Assembly (NCBI GenBank): GCA_040285825.1
Contig: JAUPSS010000007.1
Location: 768,501-832,500 of the forward strand
DNA: 64,000 nt
Direction of reading: 5' to 3'
From: Eukaryota sp. TZLM1-RC
Lineage: Eukaryota > Metamonada: BaSk clade
Shown here: piece by piece, positions 41,522-52,850 of the stretch
Layout: every line of letters begins with the position of its first letter
Position numbering within the stretch: the first letter of the stretch is position 1
Program-made: the position numbers and the translations under genes
Notes under the pieces: generated by a model
What the model saw: the letters and a program-made list of their open reading frames with translations, nothing else
Told to the model about the DNA's origin: nothing
Database searches by the model: none

Positions 41522-43898
41522 AAACTTCGTGTAGGTACCTCACTAGTGAGTACCTAAGTATATAGAATATCATTAAATAAAATTATCTTTATCTTAACCC
41601 GCCTTAACTAACCCATATATACACAGCTAGCATAATGCCTAACGGCAACAACAATTATTGTGCGTCACAGGCACACCACACACCAATCAGCAACAGCGCT
41701 GTAATAAACAAAAAGATGTCTGGGGTATGTCAGACATCTCTCAGAGGAGACCTTTCTAACCCTCCCCTTTACATAATTTCGAGGACAATGAGTGCTCCAA
41801 CAAAGCAAACGAGTATTCCTCCTTCCTCAACGAGTTCGGATGTAGTTCATCCTACTCCTGGTCAAACGAGTTCGAGTATTTCACACTCCACTCATGGAAC
41901 GACGAGTTCGGGTGTAACCCACCTCACTCCAAATTCATTTAGTTCGGGTCAGAACCCCACTACCATTCATACGAGCGGAGATCCTCGGCTCCCTCCTCCA
42001 AATCCGAGTTCGGGTCAAAACTCCACTCCTAACCAAACTCTTTCGGAGGTAACCCCTCCCAACCAAAACGCCCATTCAACGGCTACCACAGCCCTGACTA
42101 CGGCCAAGGTCTCGCAGGATAAACCTCCTGCCACTGACCCAGAGTTAAAGGCGCTACTCGCCACTTTCTCAAAAGAAGAAAGTGAGAAACAGGAGCCAAC
42201 AGACTTTGTGGAGTCTCTCCCTTCAGATACGTCCCTGTACCCAGACTTAGAGAACTGTGTTTCGGTACAAACCCTAAACGAGACTTAAGAAGGATTCAGG
42301 GAAGTTCCCCTCACCTCACAAGTCCATGAAAACTCTGTAGAGCTTCTTGACCAAGAAAGCAAGGAGTTGACGGGTAGACCTGCTGAACGCAGAATACGAC
42401 TATCCCCACTAGACTCCTCCTATAGATCCATCATGTCCAAACCTCGCGCCGACAGATTCGATTTTATCGGAAGAAACGCCACCCTCGACATATATGACTT
42501 TAGAATACGGTGGATGGAGGTCATGGAGTATGGTCGAAACTTCTCTAACAATTTGGATGGACCTGACAACATAAACCTCCTCCCACACTGGTTTAGGCCA
42601 GGTCTGGACAAAATTTTTGAAGTCAACAGCACATCTGGAGTAGATTACACGGTAGTAAGAGAGGTTTACGAATACTACTCGTTGAGATGAGACCCGCATC
42701 TCAGCCGTTCAGGCTAATCTTCGTCGAGCAAGGAGTCACCTTCAAACGAGATCATGCCAACATGAAAACGGCAGTCATCTCCACCTATAGGTCTCCCCCC
42801 AATCACCACAATGTACAAATTGGGGACACTTGGGTTAATAACAAGGCTTTCGCCTTCACCCCAATATTAGGTATAGAGGATACGCCTTTTTAAAGCATTA
42901 GACCTTTCAGGCCATCCATTCAGCTCAACATTCAGGAGGAATCGAAACCTCTTCAAAAACTCTAAATTGACCAACTACCGCAGCCTGGTAATCAGGACAT
43001 TTCTATGGAAGTCCTCACTATCCAACCACCAGACACATCTGTTCCAATGGAAGAATCGACCTCACGTCAAACAGGTCCAGGCTTGAACAGACAAGATCTC
43101 TCCTCCTCTCGGTCAGGAACATTAGTCGGAATCCATGACCCACGTCAAGTTCTTGACTTAAACCTACAATCTCAGTTGGATACCATTATAAAACAGAGGC
43201 TGTAGAACACGATACGCTCCATGAGCCCCCAGACTCGAGTTTCCAGAAACTCAAATGAAAATCGTTTACTTCCTACTGAAATTCGCTCTCTGAGACAGTA
43301 CAGGTAGAGGAGGAACGACAAACGTCGATAAAATAGAAATGCCTCAAACAAGTTCAGCTCAGCAACAGAAACGAATAGCTGACATGGTCAACAGTCTACC
43401 TCAGTTACTAGCAATACAGGAAGGCGCTACAACCGAGATACAACAACAAATAGATTCGTTAAAGTCTCAGCTCGAGTCACTTCGGACGCCCAAAATTAAC
43501 AAAATAGACCCCAACTTCATTCAGAAAATAGGGCCACCTATTCACGCATACGACCTCTTCAGGTCCATCTTAGCGACAACCAACCCCCTGGGAATTTCGG
43601 GTTGCATTAGCGCAAGAATAATTTCCTTTTGGAAACAACAACAGATCCTTAGCATGGAACCTAAAGACGTAGGAATTCTACTGCTTCTTTGTAGGAGGAG
43701 CCAATTAAACTCGCTCCACGAACGCCAAACTAGCTCTCCACAAACCCCAATTCAATTGGCGTAAAGTCAATTCAATCGAAGACGCGGAAAGGGAGTTTGC
43801 TATATACATGGAAAATGTTGGAGACATCCTGAGAATGTCGACATACATCACTGATGTATCAGCCAGGATCGAAGATGTGGATCACTCGAGCGGAGTAT
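41522..43898 (+). mobile_element. Ty3/gypsy-type element remnant with gag-like frames, plus strand
   Basis: Begins with an LTR-like stretch (CCTCACTAGTGAGTACC) and GCCTAACGGCAACA before the first frame. Frame one (41635-42288) is Ser/Thr/Pro-rich. Later frames (42367-42690, 42687-42893, 43005-43205, 43339-43764) are broken. The segment GPPIHAYDLFRSIL and following IISFWKQQ parallels GQPVHQYDFVRSMF and VIAEWQSFYG of the large minus-strand Gag at 46104, so it is a related Gag. No protease or RT follows; it is cut at about 43898 where the opposite-strand element starts. Confidence 0.6.
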
Positions 43899-44561
43899 TT
43901 AATTAATTGGGATATATTCACTCCAATTGCTATAATCGCCAGAGTCCACCAAAACCTTTCTTAGACCTTGTAAAATGTCTCTGTGTCGTCTTTTTACTAA
44001 ACCATTGCTTTGTGAAAAGCTAGTTAGTGAACGACTTACTTCAATATTTAATAAATCGCATGACCCATTGAAAATGGCATTTGCAAATTCAATACCATTG
44101 TCACTATGAATTAACAGTGGGATACCAAAAATTGATACTACACTCCTTGGGAGGTGATTGGTTGCCTCCACTGCATTCAATTCCTTTGCAGGGCAAATGA
44201 TCGTATACCTAGTGAACGAATCAACAAAGACTATTAAATATTTGAATCCATTATCATCTTGTTGTAATGGTCCAATAGTATCTGCGTTTAATCGTGCAAA
44301 AGGTCGATCAGCCCAAAGAGAGCCAGATGATTCAATGACTTTTTTAGGCACATGTGCCGTCTTTTGACATGCTGGGCATCTCTTAATATGATTGATCATG
44401 TCTTTGCGCATGTCGGGCCAAAAGTAATCACTATTGAGTAATTTCTTTACGCTAGTCGTCACACTAGGATGGCCAACATTTGCATGTCCATGAATGATAG
44501 TTAAAGTCTGCTTCTTTAAACTATCTGGGATAGCAATCTTCCCACGATTGTTGGTATACAA
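43899..44561 (-). pseudogene. Integrase domain of the gypsy-type element
   Basis: Has the His-His-Cys-Cys zinc site (IIHGHANVGHPSV ... CPACQ), then the DDE core with FARLNADTIGPL and LLIHSDNGIEFANAIF. The third position reads SNGLVKRRHRDILQ where active elements have a Glu before the basic run; here it is Lys. The frame ends soon after with no chromodomain or other tail. Catalysis is therefore unlikely. Confidence 0.8.
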
Positions 44562-44867
44562 TTGAATATCTGAATTATAATTGTAATCTTCATAATAATC
44601 AGGATTTGAATCAACATCTCTAAGTTGTTCTTGCCTAAGCTGTGAGATTCAAGTGTCAAATAAATCAATTTTGGTATCCTCAACACAACTGCTTCTTTTA
44701 GTGCAGATAAGCTATTGATCGTGGGTAGCTCAATTGTCGACGGTTGAGTAATATCATCTCTTAACAAATTAACTCTAGTTAATAAATTTTAATAATGTAA
44801 TTGTTCTTCAACTCTGTGAGGTGCCAAGTTTCTCACTTGTTGGACTCGAGGAGTTTTGGGTTTGGTA

Positions 44868-46180
44868 TTAACCAATCTGGACAACATGTCTGCCCAATAA
44901 TTCTCCTCGCCTGTAGTGGACTACATCAAAATTGAATTCTGACAATAATGGTAGCCACCTCTTCACAATTCTGTTCTTTTCAGGAGCTGATATCAAGTAT
45001 GCTAAATTTCTATGATCAGTGAAAATAGTTAATTTCCTCGAAATTATATAATTTTCTAAACTACTGTCAGTGAGAATTAATAAAATTGCATACAACTCTT
45101 TCTGAAGTACAGACCAATTTTTTTGTGAAGTTCACAATAATCTGCTAAAGAAGGCAATAGGTACAACCTTTCTCCTAATTAGCGGTGTCGTCGGATCTTT
45201 AGGTGGGTTAGCTTCTTGCCATATTACTCCAGCTACAGCCACATCAGACGCATCAGCACTTATTAAAATATGCTTGTCTTCTGAGGGCAATTCAAGAGGG
45301 ATATTTGCTTTAATAAGATTTATAATCTTACCTAAAGGCCTCGTCATGATCAGAAGACCACTTGATCTTTGACGGTTTGTTTCTGGTTAATTTGTTGATT
45401 GGTTCTATCAAATCAGACAATTTTGGCAACCAGTCACGTATATAGTTGATCGAACCTATAAAACTCCTAACCTCAGGTAATGTCCTGGGTTTGGGTAATT
45501 TGATCAGTCCCTCAATCCTAGACTCATCTATATAACGGGTTTTGTTTATAAAAATACTACCTCGAATTTATATTTCATGTTTGCAAGTGGTAAAGCTACA
45601 CTTGGGTAGGCCCAGATTATCTCTAAACGTTTGGCGCGTTCTAGGACCGAACCTACTCTAGATAGAAATTCATCCAGGGTCGAAGCTACTATTATTATAT
45701 CATTGATATAAATAAATACGCCCTCAGAATCAAATATTTCCATCATCATGTTTGGAAGACTTCAGGAACGTTCTTCAAACCAAAACAAGCCCTTTTAAAA
45801 CTGATCGACATCCCGGGAATTGATACGGTAGTTTTATCAATATCCTCTTCTGCAATTTGAGCTGCCAAAATGCCTTAAGTAAATCTAGAGTTGCAATAAT
45901 AATTAGCTTTACTTAGGAACTCTGAAATGTCGCTAATCCTGGGAAAATTTTCCTCTACAAGTTTAGTTAAATCATTTACTCCACCTATACCACCAATAAC
46001 GCCAGTTAATCGTGGTTTCCTGTGATCAGGGTAAATCACGAGACAGATGGCACTATTGAATTGAGACTTTGTGGGCACAGCAAATCCATTACGGATCAAT
46101 TCGTTAAAAATTTCCTCGGCTACCCGTTGTTTTTCTGGGTTTAATCTTCGAGGTTTTTTTGACGACCTTACTTTCGTCAT
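44868..46180 (-). pseudogene. Reverse transcriptase and RNase H of the gypsy-type element
   Basis: Pieces in several frames: RT start KQRVAEEIFNELIRNGFAVP and FNSAICLVIYPDHRKPR (46180-45875), palm EGVFIYINDIIIVAST (45749-45546), connection PEVRSFIGSINYI, RNase H LISADASDVAVAGVIWQ and KLTIFTDHRNLAYLIS (45347-44868). The palm motif reads Tyr-Ile-Asn-Asp where Tyr-x-Asp-Asp is expected, so a metal ligand is lost. Multiple stops confirm decay. Confidence 0.8.
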
Positions 46181-49100
46181 AAAATGGAATGGTCATCGGC
46201 TGACAATCAATTCCATCCGGGTGAGGTAGCCCACTAAATACACTTCTGTATTTTTCGAGTAGCACGACTAGGCGTTCCTCATCTCTAATGTCATCCAGGC
46301 ATATTCTACAGCCCAACTCATTTAAATCATGTCTGAATGTGGAGTGCCCAAAATCATTACCTAAGCCTGATTTATTACTCAATTGTTCTATGAATCTAAT
46401 TGGTTGACAAACTCTATTACCAAACTCACATTCAGCATTTAAGATGGTGCGATGTTCGCGATCTAAATTAATATTAAAACCGTGCTCCGTGTGTAGCCCC
46501 AAGGTTTGTAATAAGTCTCTTCCGATCAAAAAATTATTGGCACCAGGAATGATCTGGAATTCGATCCTTAAAAACACTTGAGTGGCCAAGATACCCACAT
46601 TTAGAGCAAGAACACCACTTGCACATCCCAGGGTCGTGGAGTGAATACCGTTTGCCGATAGGTATTCGACAGTCTTATTGTCATTAACTGTCATATTGCA
46701 TTTAGAGGCCAAGTCCATTGATAATGCTGAAAATGCAGCTCCATTATCAATTTCGCCTTGTACTTCCACGTTATTTATGGTGCAGGTTAACCAAAGTTCC
46801 CCGTTAGAACTTTCTTGGTCCTCTGCTACCCTGGATAGTCTAACACTGTGGATAGAACCCACAGGATTGGATGACTCTCTAAATCTTTTTAATGGATTTA
46901 GGTGTTTATAATTCGAATCTGTTTTGCTCATATTATAAATGGAATTGATTGAATTATTTGTAAGGTTATTGTTTAAAGATGTATAATCATCTGGTTTATT
47001 ACTAGTACTTTTTCGTTTTCTATCACGTTTCTCACCTCCTTGACACTTTTTTGAACCTGGTCTTCCCACTATTTTAAAACATTTCACTTCAGGATGTTTA
47101 TTGGTTTTGCATAAGCTACACCATTGCTCTGAAGGGTTGGGTCGACTGCTTACTTTGGGGTTCTCAAAAGGATCTTTTGACTGGCTTCGTCCTTTTTGCG
47201 CAGGAGCGTGAGCACCAAAAGCGGTTCTTATCAGTTTCATGTCTTTGATCGAGGATTCAAGGCTATTGACCTTGTTAACAAATGCGTTACCTAAATCGTA
47301 AATCGCATCGCCCAGTTTCTCGTTACTCGAATCAAACTTACCAATCCAAATGATATATGTGTCCATCAATTGATTGTTTGTTTTGTCGTTAATAGTTTCG
47401 AGAAATCTCTTTGCTGGGTAGACGACAGACGGATTACCATCCGTTCCGGGCATAATTGTAGAGCGTCGAATTATATATATGATCTGCTCTATGAAGGCTG
47501 TCCATGAAGATTCAGCAGACATTTTGCGACTGATCTCAGGTGGTCTTACAGACCTTAAAGCCTTCTCAACATCGGTAGGGTATTTGTACTGGGTGCTGAG
47601 TAGCAAATATTCCCAGATTTCGGCGTCAGATGGGTTGTTGCCTAACACGTTTGTTCGGCCTCCATAAAAACTCTGCCATTCTGCGATGACCTTACCCTCA
47701 ATCATAAATCTCAAATACAAAGGGTCCACTTCGAAGAACATAGATCTAACGAAGTCGTACTGATGAACAGGTTGACCGTATTTGGTGATCGGCGTAAATG
47801 CTCTGGTGGGTCCATCGCGATCCCTAACTGTTTTAGCCCAATTGCCAAAGTTAAGAACGAAGTCGAAGATCTTCTTGGCGTCAAACGCTTCATTTAAATT
47901 AACTAGGCATCTCAGTTTGTCGTCTATTCTTTTCCTCAATTTCTCCTCGTCTGTTACAGGAGTTCTATAAAGACCGAGGGTGTCGACGAGAGAATCTCTA
48001 GGAGCATTCGTTCCTAGGGGTTGCGTGGGTATAGATGATTTTATAACAGATGCTTGTGTAGGAGTTGCTTCACAAGAAGCTCTCCTAGATGCCAGAGGCC
48101 CTACAGAAGGTGTACTATATAGGTTCATATTCCTCTCTTCTGAAGGCAATGTTTCGCCCAACTTTATGATAAATCTTGTCTTAGGAGGTTCCTCCTGCAC
48201 AGGTACAGTCTGGGCTGGTGGTCTTAAATCCACCCAATCTGGTGCATCTTTAGATCCTCTAGGGACCCCTGCTAGTTTATGATCATATGGAAGGCAACTG
48301 CTCTTTATTAAGACGTTCTCAAAAACATTTTGGTCGGGCCAGCTATCAACCCATGCCTTAAGTTTAGCCATCCATGCATCAGGGTATACTAGTTTTAACT
48401 TGTTGGGGCCAACACGTTGCTCTTTCAATTCAATTACCCTCGTGCCTATTTCTCTAATATAGGACTCTTTGGTATGAAATTGAAGGGTGTCACCTCGAGA
48501 TTCATCGAATCTGCCCCCAAGCATAATAAGAATGTCCGCAATGGAATCTTTTGGGTGTACATTCTCCACTAGGAAATGCCTTACGACGCCTCTAAGGTTT
48601 CTACCTTGTTGATTATGAGGATACATTTTAGCTATCCAAAATAGTCTGTCGTAAGCTTCTTGATTTCCACTGAAATATATTTTGTGGTCATCAAGTGCAT
48701 CCCTATGCCATTTGGCAGGCCTGGGAGTAGCAGCTTGATACTTTGATCGAGGTGCGCTAAAATAGCAATCCTCGACTGCACTCATTCCACACGAGACTGC
48801 CGAATCGGTAAGATCATCCAATCTCTTTAAAAGATTTGGACTTTGATCATAACTCTCGTAGACGACGTCGTCAAGTGTTTTGCCGTGGGCTTCCCCAAAG
48901 AGGAAGGGCCAACGTTTCGCTAAATAGTCACGTCGCACCTTCTCACATTCAGCTGGGTCTACGTCTCCCGCAAGACGCTCTGACTCATTCTCAGCCATTT
49001 TTAATAATTCGTCCTCACTCCAATCCAGTATATCTTCGGGAGGATTGGCGATGAGGTCCAATAAGAAATCTCTAGTTACAGCCTCAACTGCCTTTGCTAA

Positions 49101-49750
49101 TTTCCTGCGGTAAAGACCCTGAGAAGTCCTTTCCGTAGATGGGAAACTAGGAGTTGGATTAGGAGGATTGTATGTATGTAGTAGTGTGTATGAGGTGGTT
49201 CATCATCGCTCTCATCCCCTCTCCTGCCGTAATTCTGATTAAGAGATCCTCTGGAATCACTTTGAGGTTCCTCACTTGAGCTGATGTCAGAAGTAGGTGA
49301 GGAGGGAGTTTTACGTGAGGAGCCAGTCGTAGACTGTTGCTCGCCTTCACCTCCTTCACCTTCTGTACAAGCGTCAGATTTGGTACTTACAACAAACGCT
49401 TTGAATCTCCGTTGCTCGCTCGGAGTGAGAAAACTCTTCCTGCAAGGAAGGAGCTCCGAGGAGTTGTTAGGGTATGTGTACAGTTCTGTCACATCAACAA
49501 CGTGATTACCACTCTCCTTATTAGGGAGGTGACTTCCTTTCTGAGAGGTAGGGCTCTCCTCAGTGGAAAGTTCACTCTTCTTATTGGGGAGGTGACTTTC
49601 CTTCTGAGAGGCAAGGCTCTTCTCAGCGGAAAGCTCACTCTCCTTAGGAGGATTACTCTTCCCGAAGGAAGGATTACTCTCCTGAGAAGGAGGATTACCG
49701 TTAATGTCCTGGCCGGAGCCATTAATTAATGATGCTGTATGGTTAGACAT
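46104..49750 (-). pseudogene. Gag-protease polyprotein of the gypsy-type element
   Basis: The N-terminal part starts at an ATG at 49750 and is rich in Ser/Glu/Pro with repeated SELSxEKS-like units. A frame slip near 49165-49195, in a TATG-type microsatellite, separates it from the long 985-residue frame. That frame holds a helical capsid (YGQPVHQYDFVRSMF and on), a CCHC knuckle CSLCKTNKHPEVKC, a basic stretch KKCQGGEKRDRKRKS, and an aspartic protease with VQGEIDNGAAFSALS and NNFLIGRDLL. The protease active site is Asp-Asn-Gly, not the usual Asp-Ser/Thr-Gly. The frame ends where RT begins. It is the longest open frame of the window. Confidence 0.8.
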
Positions 49751-49756
49751 TGTACA

Positions 49757-49856
49757 GAATAGAGATAAAAGATAAAGGTATTTATTAAATTTCACTGGCC
49801 CTTATAAAGGCCGTCACTAGTGAAGTCTATACTAGACTAATTGTCCACAGTACAAC
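49757..49856 (-). repeat. 5' LTR (part) of the gypsy-type element
   Basis: About 90 bp are shared with the solo fragment at 27886-27994. The outer end reads TGTTGTAC on the minus strand, so an LTR starting with TG abuts LINE sequence at 49857. The first ATG of Gag lies just past the shared part. Confidence 0.65.
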
Positions 49857-50516
49857 ACAAGGTTCATGATGCTGTCAAAATCCTATTATCTTGTATGTGC
49901 AAATCTCATAGAATTGAATCTTGATTGGAACCTCAGTTGTCAAATCGTTTTGATGCTGAAGATGATTTCCATAAGAATAACAGAGGTGATGTCATATTAC
50001 CTATATTTGAAAAAACCTTCATTTTAGTAAATGTAATGTTTGTTGATCCTTTTGATGTCTCATATGAAAGGCTTGCTAATTCTGAAATTCATAGTCCTCT
50101 TTCAAATGCTGAAAATTTCAAAATCAAAAAAATATATCGATCATTGTTCAAAATATCCACCAAACAGCATGCAGCTCACTATGAGAGAATTGCATCTAGT
50201 GTTTTTGTCTTCGGAGAGATGGATTTTTTAGATGTTGATTTTTAGGTTTTTAATAAAATTAAAATTAAAAAAAATCAGCATGCAAAATACAATTTGTATC
50301 CATTTGTATTTTCTCTTTTTGGTTCACTTGCTCCCACGGCTTTACGTTCTTCGGCAGATTTTGGAATAATTGTAAAGAGAAGAACCAACAGAAATTTCAA
50401 CAGATTTTTTTGGCAAGATGGAATTGTGTTTTCTATTATCAAGGGCTTTCACTTGGATGTCAATATGAGAGAGTTTTATCTAGTCTTCTTTTGGGAGAGA
50501 TGCATTATTTAGACAT
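49857..50516 (+). mobile_element. LINE family 1 3' part, split by its own relative
   Basis: Sequence matching family 1 from GTTCATGATGCTGT onward, with the endonuclease opening (NRGDVILPIFEKTFILVNVM) in shifted, decayed form. It runs to 50173, is interrupted by a 102-bp insertion, and resumes at about 50285, ending near 50516. Its left edge is the LTR junction at 49857, so the gypsy-type element inserted into it or recombined there. Confidence 0.75.
50174..50275 (+). mobile_element. 102-bp family 1 LINE stub with 9-bp target duplication
   Basis: Contains only the 3' end of family 1 (CTCACTATGAGAGAATTGCA to a poly-A run). It is flanked by CAGCATGCA at 50165-50173 and 50276-50284. Removing it restores the continuous family 1 order seen at 62640. 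Confidence 0.85.
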
Positions 50517-50780
50517 CGAGTGTTAAGTTGTTTAATAAGCAAATATTTGTGAAAAATACAAACTGTCTTCCATGAAATAGTTCAAACCACAAGTCTATTC
50601 AAATACTATATCGTTAGAAATTCAAATGGACCAATTATTATTAATTATGATTTATTTTTTCGGATCTGATGAGATGAAATCCATCAAATCAAGATTTCCT
50701 CTACAAAAACCAAATGTGTTCGTTTTCTCGCCATTCCTCCTCAGTTCAATAGTTAAAAATACAGTATTTATTAAAGAAAC
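50517..50780. other. No gene; LINE-tail-like scrap
   Basis: CAAGATTTCCTCTACAAAA at about 50690 equals part of the family 2 LINE 3' region; otherwise empty. The kinase poly(A) signal AATAAA (minus strand) is near 50770. Confidence 0.35.
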
Positions 50781-52850
50781 TTAATCATCAAAATCAGTAA
50801 TGATTGTACTATAACAAGAATCATCCCCAAGTGTGTCAAACGTAGAAGAATCAGTGAACTCAAATTCCAAATGATCCATTTGATGAAAGACAGAGGTGAC
50901 TGATGTCTGTAGTGTTTCCCATTGATGATTCAACTCATGAGCCGGAATAGGAACATCAATCCTAATGAGACTGTATTCATCACTAGAGGTAAGGGAAAAG
51001 CTTCCATTCAGCAGACTCTCAGTAACAACAATACACTTAGTGAGAGATCCACCGAAAGTGATCCCGGTCTCTTCTAAATCAGTCGGATTGACATGCTGAG
51101 AGGAGAAACTCTGGCAAGCAAGTCTTAACTGGGCATTACCCTCAAGCAGTTCATTCCAAACAGCTGCTCTGACCACTGTTCCACTTGGGGAAAACTTGAT
51201 TGAACTTGAAATTAAATCGCATAAAAGATCAATAGCGACGAAAGGTGCAAGTACATAAGTTTTACTGCCGTATATACTTGTGGTGCTGCCTTCACTGGAA
51301 GAAGCACTTGACCAAGCATTAGGACAAACGAAATCTATAATTACACTATGGTGAGGAATGTTGGGTCTTGCTTGAAGAACTGTTTCAGAATTGCAGATAA
51401 CTTCTACACAAGATTCAAACGATGGATTTCGACGAAGCGCATCTATCCTTGTTTGAATTATCGATTTAAACTTTTTGAAATCTATAAATCTCCAACCAGT
51501 AGCGACGTTGGAAACACAAGACCCTTCTGAAATTTGAGAAGAAAGTTCTTCTAGTTGTTGGCGAATGAGAGGTAACACATGGTCCTTGAGGTAGGTGAGA
51601 TGGACTCGGCCAAGTTTACAAACTGAGGGGGATTCTTCAATACCATATGTCACATCTCTGTCCACAATTTTTACCCATTGTTGAATATGACCAGAATACT
51701 GAGCAGAGCTCTTATGAATACCGTCAGTTTCAACTAACTCTTTCATTTGGTTTTCCAACTCACAAAACTCAGTTGATCTGACATCTTCAGGAGCATGATT
51801 GATAATGTTACTGCAGAGGACAATTAACTGAATAGTTGAGTCTAGAATTAGTAGAAAACGATCACAGCAAGAAATAGAAGGTAAATTCCATTTGGTTAAA
51901 GGCTTAAGTTTGGTCTGAAATCCCATTTGATTTACCAATGTGATGGTTGTGTCAAGATCTTCCTTCGAAGTATCTCTTATGCAATCAACCATGGGAATAT
52001 ATCTTTCGTCCCCAAACCATGGATGTTCAAGGGCTTGCTTGGCAGTCAGTCGTAATGAAGGATCTGGGTGAAGAAGACCAAGAAGCAAATCTTTGAGTGA
52101 TTGATCAACTGGTGGAAAAACAATTTGAGTCTTCCCTGCCGCATAATCTTGAATCTCTTGGAATAACTCCATTCTAGAAGAGGTTTTGGTCCACGGCGAT
52201 ATACCAAATGCAAGAATATAGAAAGTGACTCCAGTAGCCCAGCAATCTATTACAGGATTCTTGAGATATTGTTGTGATGTCTCTATGGAGATAAGCTCTG
52301 GCGAGAGGAACATTGGGGAACCTCTCAACTTTTTGTCAGAATCTTCTTCAAGAAGACTAGATACACCAAAGTCACTAAGGACTACACGCTTGCTCTTATG
52401 GAAACACCTATCTGACGTACGAGCGACAAGAATGTTTGAAGGTTTAATATCACGATGAACAACACCTTGTTCATGTATATAATACACACCTTGGAGAATT
52501 TGATTGAAAATATCACGTAACGATTTAATGTTGAGATTCAGCATAACAGTACCAATATCAGAGTCATTTAGAAGTTCCCAATCACAGAACTCTAGTACAA
52601 TGTACAGAAGACCTGATGCATCCTCCACCACATCGTACAATTGACGCACATGTGGGTTGTTGAGCTTCTTGAGAAATGCAATTTCCCTACGGAAAGAGAG
52701 TTCGGCCGTATTGGGGCTCTTGGATACATTGATGACCTTGACCGCAACCTCAAGCTTTGTTTCGTTATTGTATCCATAGTACACTTTGCCATGGGAACCT
52801 TCTCCAAGTAGACTGACTAATGTGTACTTTTGAAGATCATATTCACACAT
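50781..52850 (-). CDS. Protein kinase with C-terminal histidine-kinase-ATPase-like domain
   Basis: ATG at 52850 gives 689 residues; the upstream in-frame TTG is not used here. The kinase domain (about 9-280) has GEGSHGKV, Lys38 in AVKV, Glu56, HRDIKPSN (Asp134), DFG (Asp160), GSPMFLSPEL, and DCWATG, so it should be active; its closest look is the CaMKK/LKB1 group. Residues 325-445 are helical. Residues about 535-636 read APFVAIDLLCDLISSSIKFS, then FGGSLTKCIVVTESLLNGSF and SLIRIDVPIP, the order of an HATPase_c domain (N-box, G2-box, final strand). The N-box Asn is Ser and the G1 box is lost, so this part is probably a pseudo-ATPase. An acidic tail ends in DFDD. Confidence 0.8.
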   Translation of the reverse strand: MCEYDLQKYTLVSLLGEGSHGKVYYGYNNETKLEVAVKVINVSKSPNTAELSFRREIAFLKKLNNPHVRQLYDVVEDASGLLYIVLEFCDWELLNDSDIGTVMLNLNIKSLRDIFNQILQGVYYIHEQGVVHRDIKPSNILVARTSDRCFHKSKRVVLSDFGVSSLLEEDSDKKLRGSPMFLSPELISIETSQQYLKNPVIDCWATGVTFYILAFGISPWTKTSSRMELFQEIQDYAAGKTQIVFPPVDQSLKDLLLGLLHPDPSLRLTAKQALEHPWFGDERYIPMVDCIRDTSKEDLDTTITLVNQMGFQTKLKPLTKWNLPSISCCDRFLLILDSTIQLIVLCSNIINHAPEDVRSTEFCELENQMKELVETDGIHKSSAQYSGHIQQWVKIVDRDVTYGIEESPSVCKLGRVHLTYLKDHVLPLIRQQLEELSSQISEGSCVSNVATGWRFIDFKKFKSIIQTRIDALRRNPSFESCVEVICNSETVLQARPNIPHHSVIIDFVCPNAWSSASSSEGSTTSIYGSKTYVLAPFVAIDLLCDLISSSIKFSPSGTVVRAAVWNELLEGNAQLRLACQSFSSQHVNPTDLEETGITFGGSLTKCIVVTESLLNGSFSLTSSDEYSLIRIDVPIPAHELNHQWETLQTSVTSVFHQMDHLEFEFTDSSTFDTLGDDSCYSTIITDFDD

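Larger units (their letters stand above)
43899..49856 (-). mobile_element. Ty3/gypsy-type LTR retrotransposon, decayed
   Basis: Read on the minus strand the order is LTR (49856-49757), Gag, protease, reverse transcriptase, RNase H, integrase, the Ty3/gypsy order with integrase last. The polymerase half is split by stops and frameshifts, the RT active site and the third integrase acidic residue are changed, and no 3' LTR follows the integrase, which stops at 43899 against the plus-strand remnant. It sits in LINE family 1 sequence that resumes at 49857. It cannot move by itself. Confidence 0.85.

Noticed and set aside
42409-42699. Minus-strand 96-aa frame opposite the plus-strand gag remnant
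   Set aside because: Shadow frame; the plus-strand reading matches the homologous Gag region and order.
52225-52458. Plus-strand frames opposite the kinase, enolase and XRN2 genes
   Set aside because: Shadows of strongly conserved genes on the other strand; no independent support.
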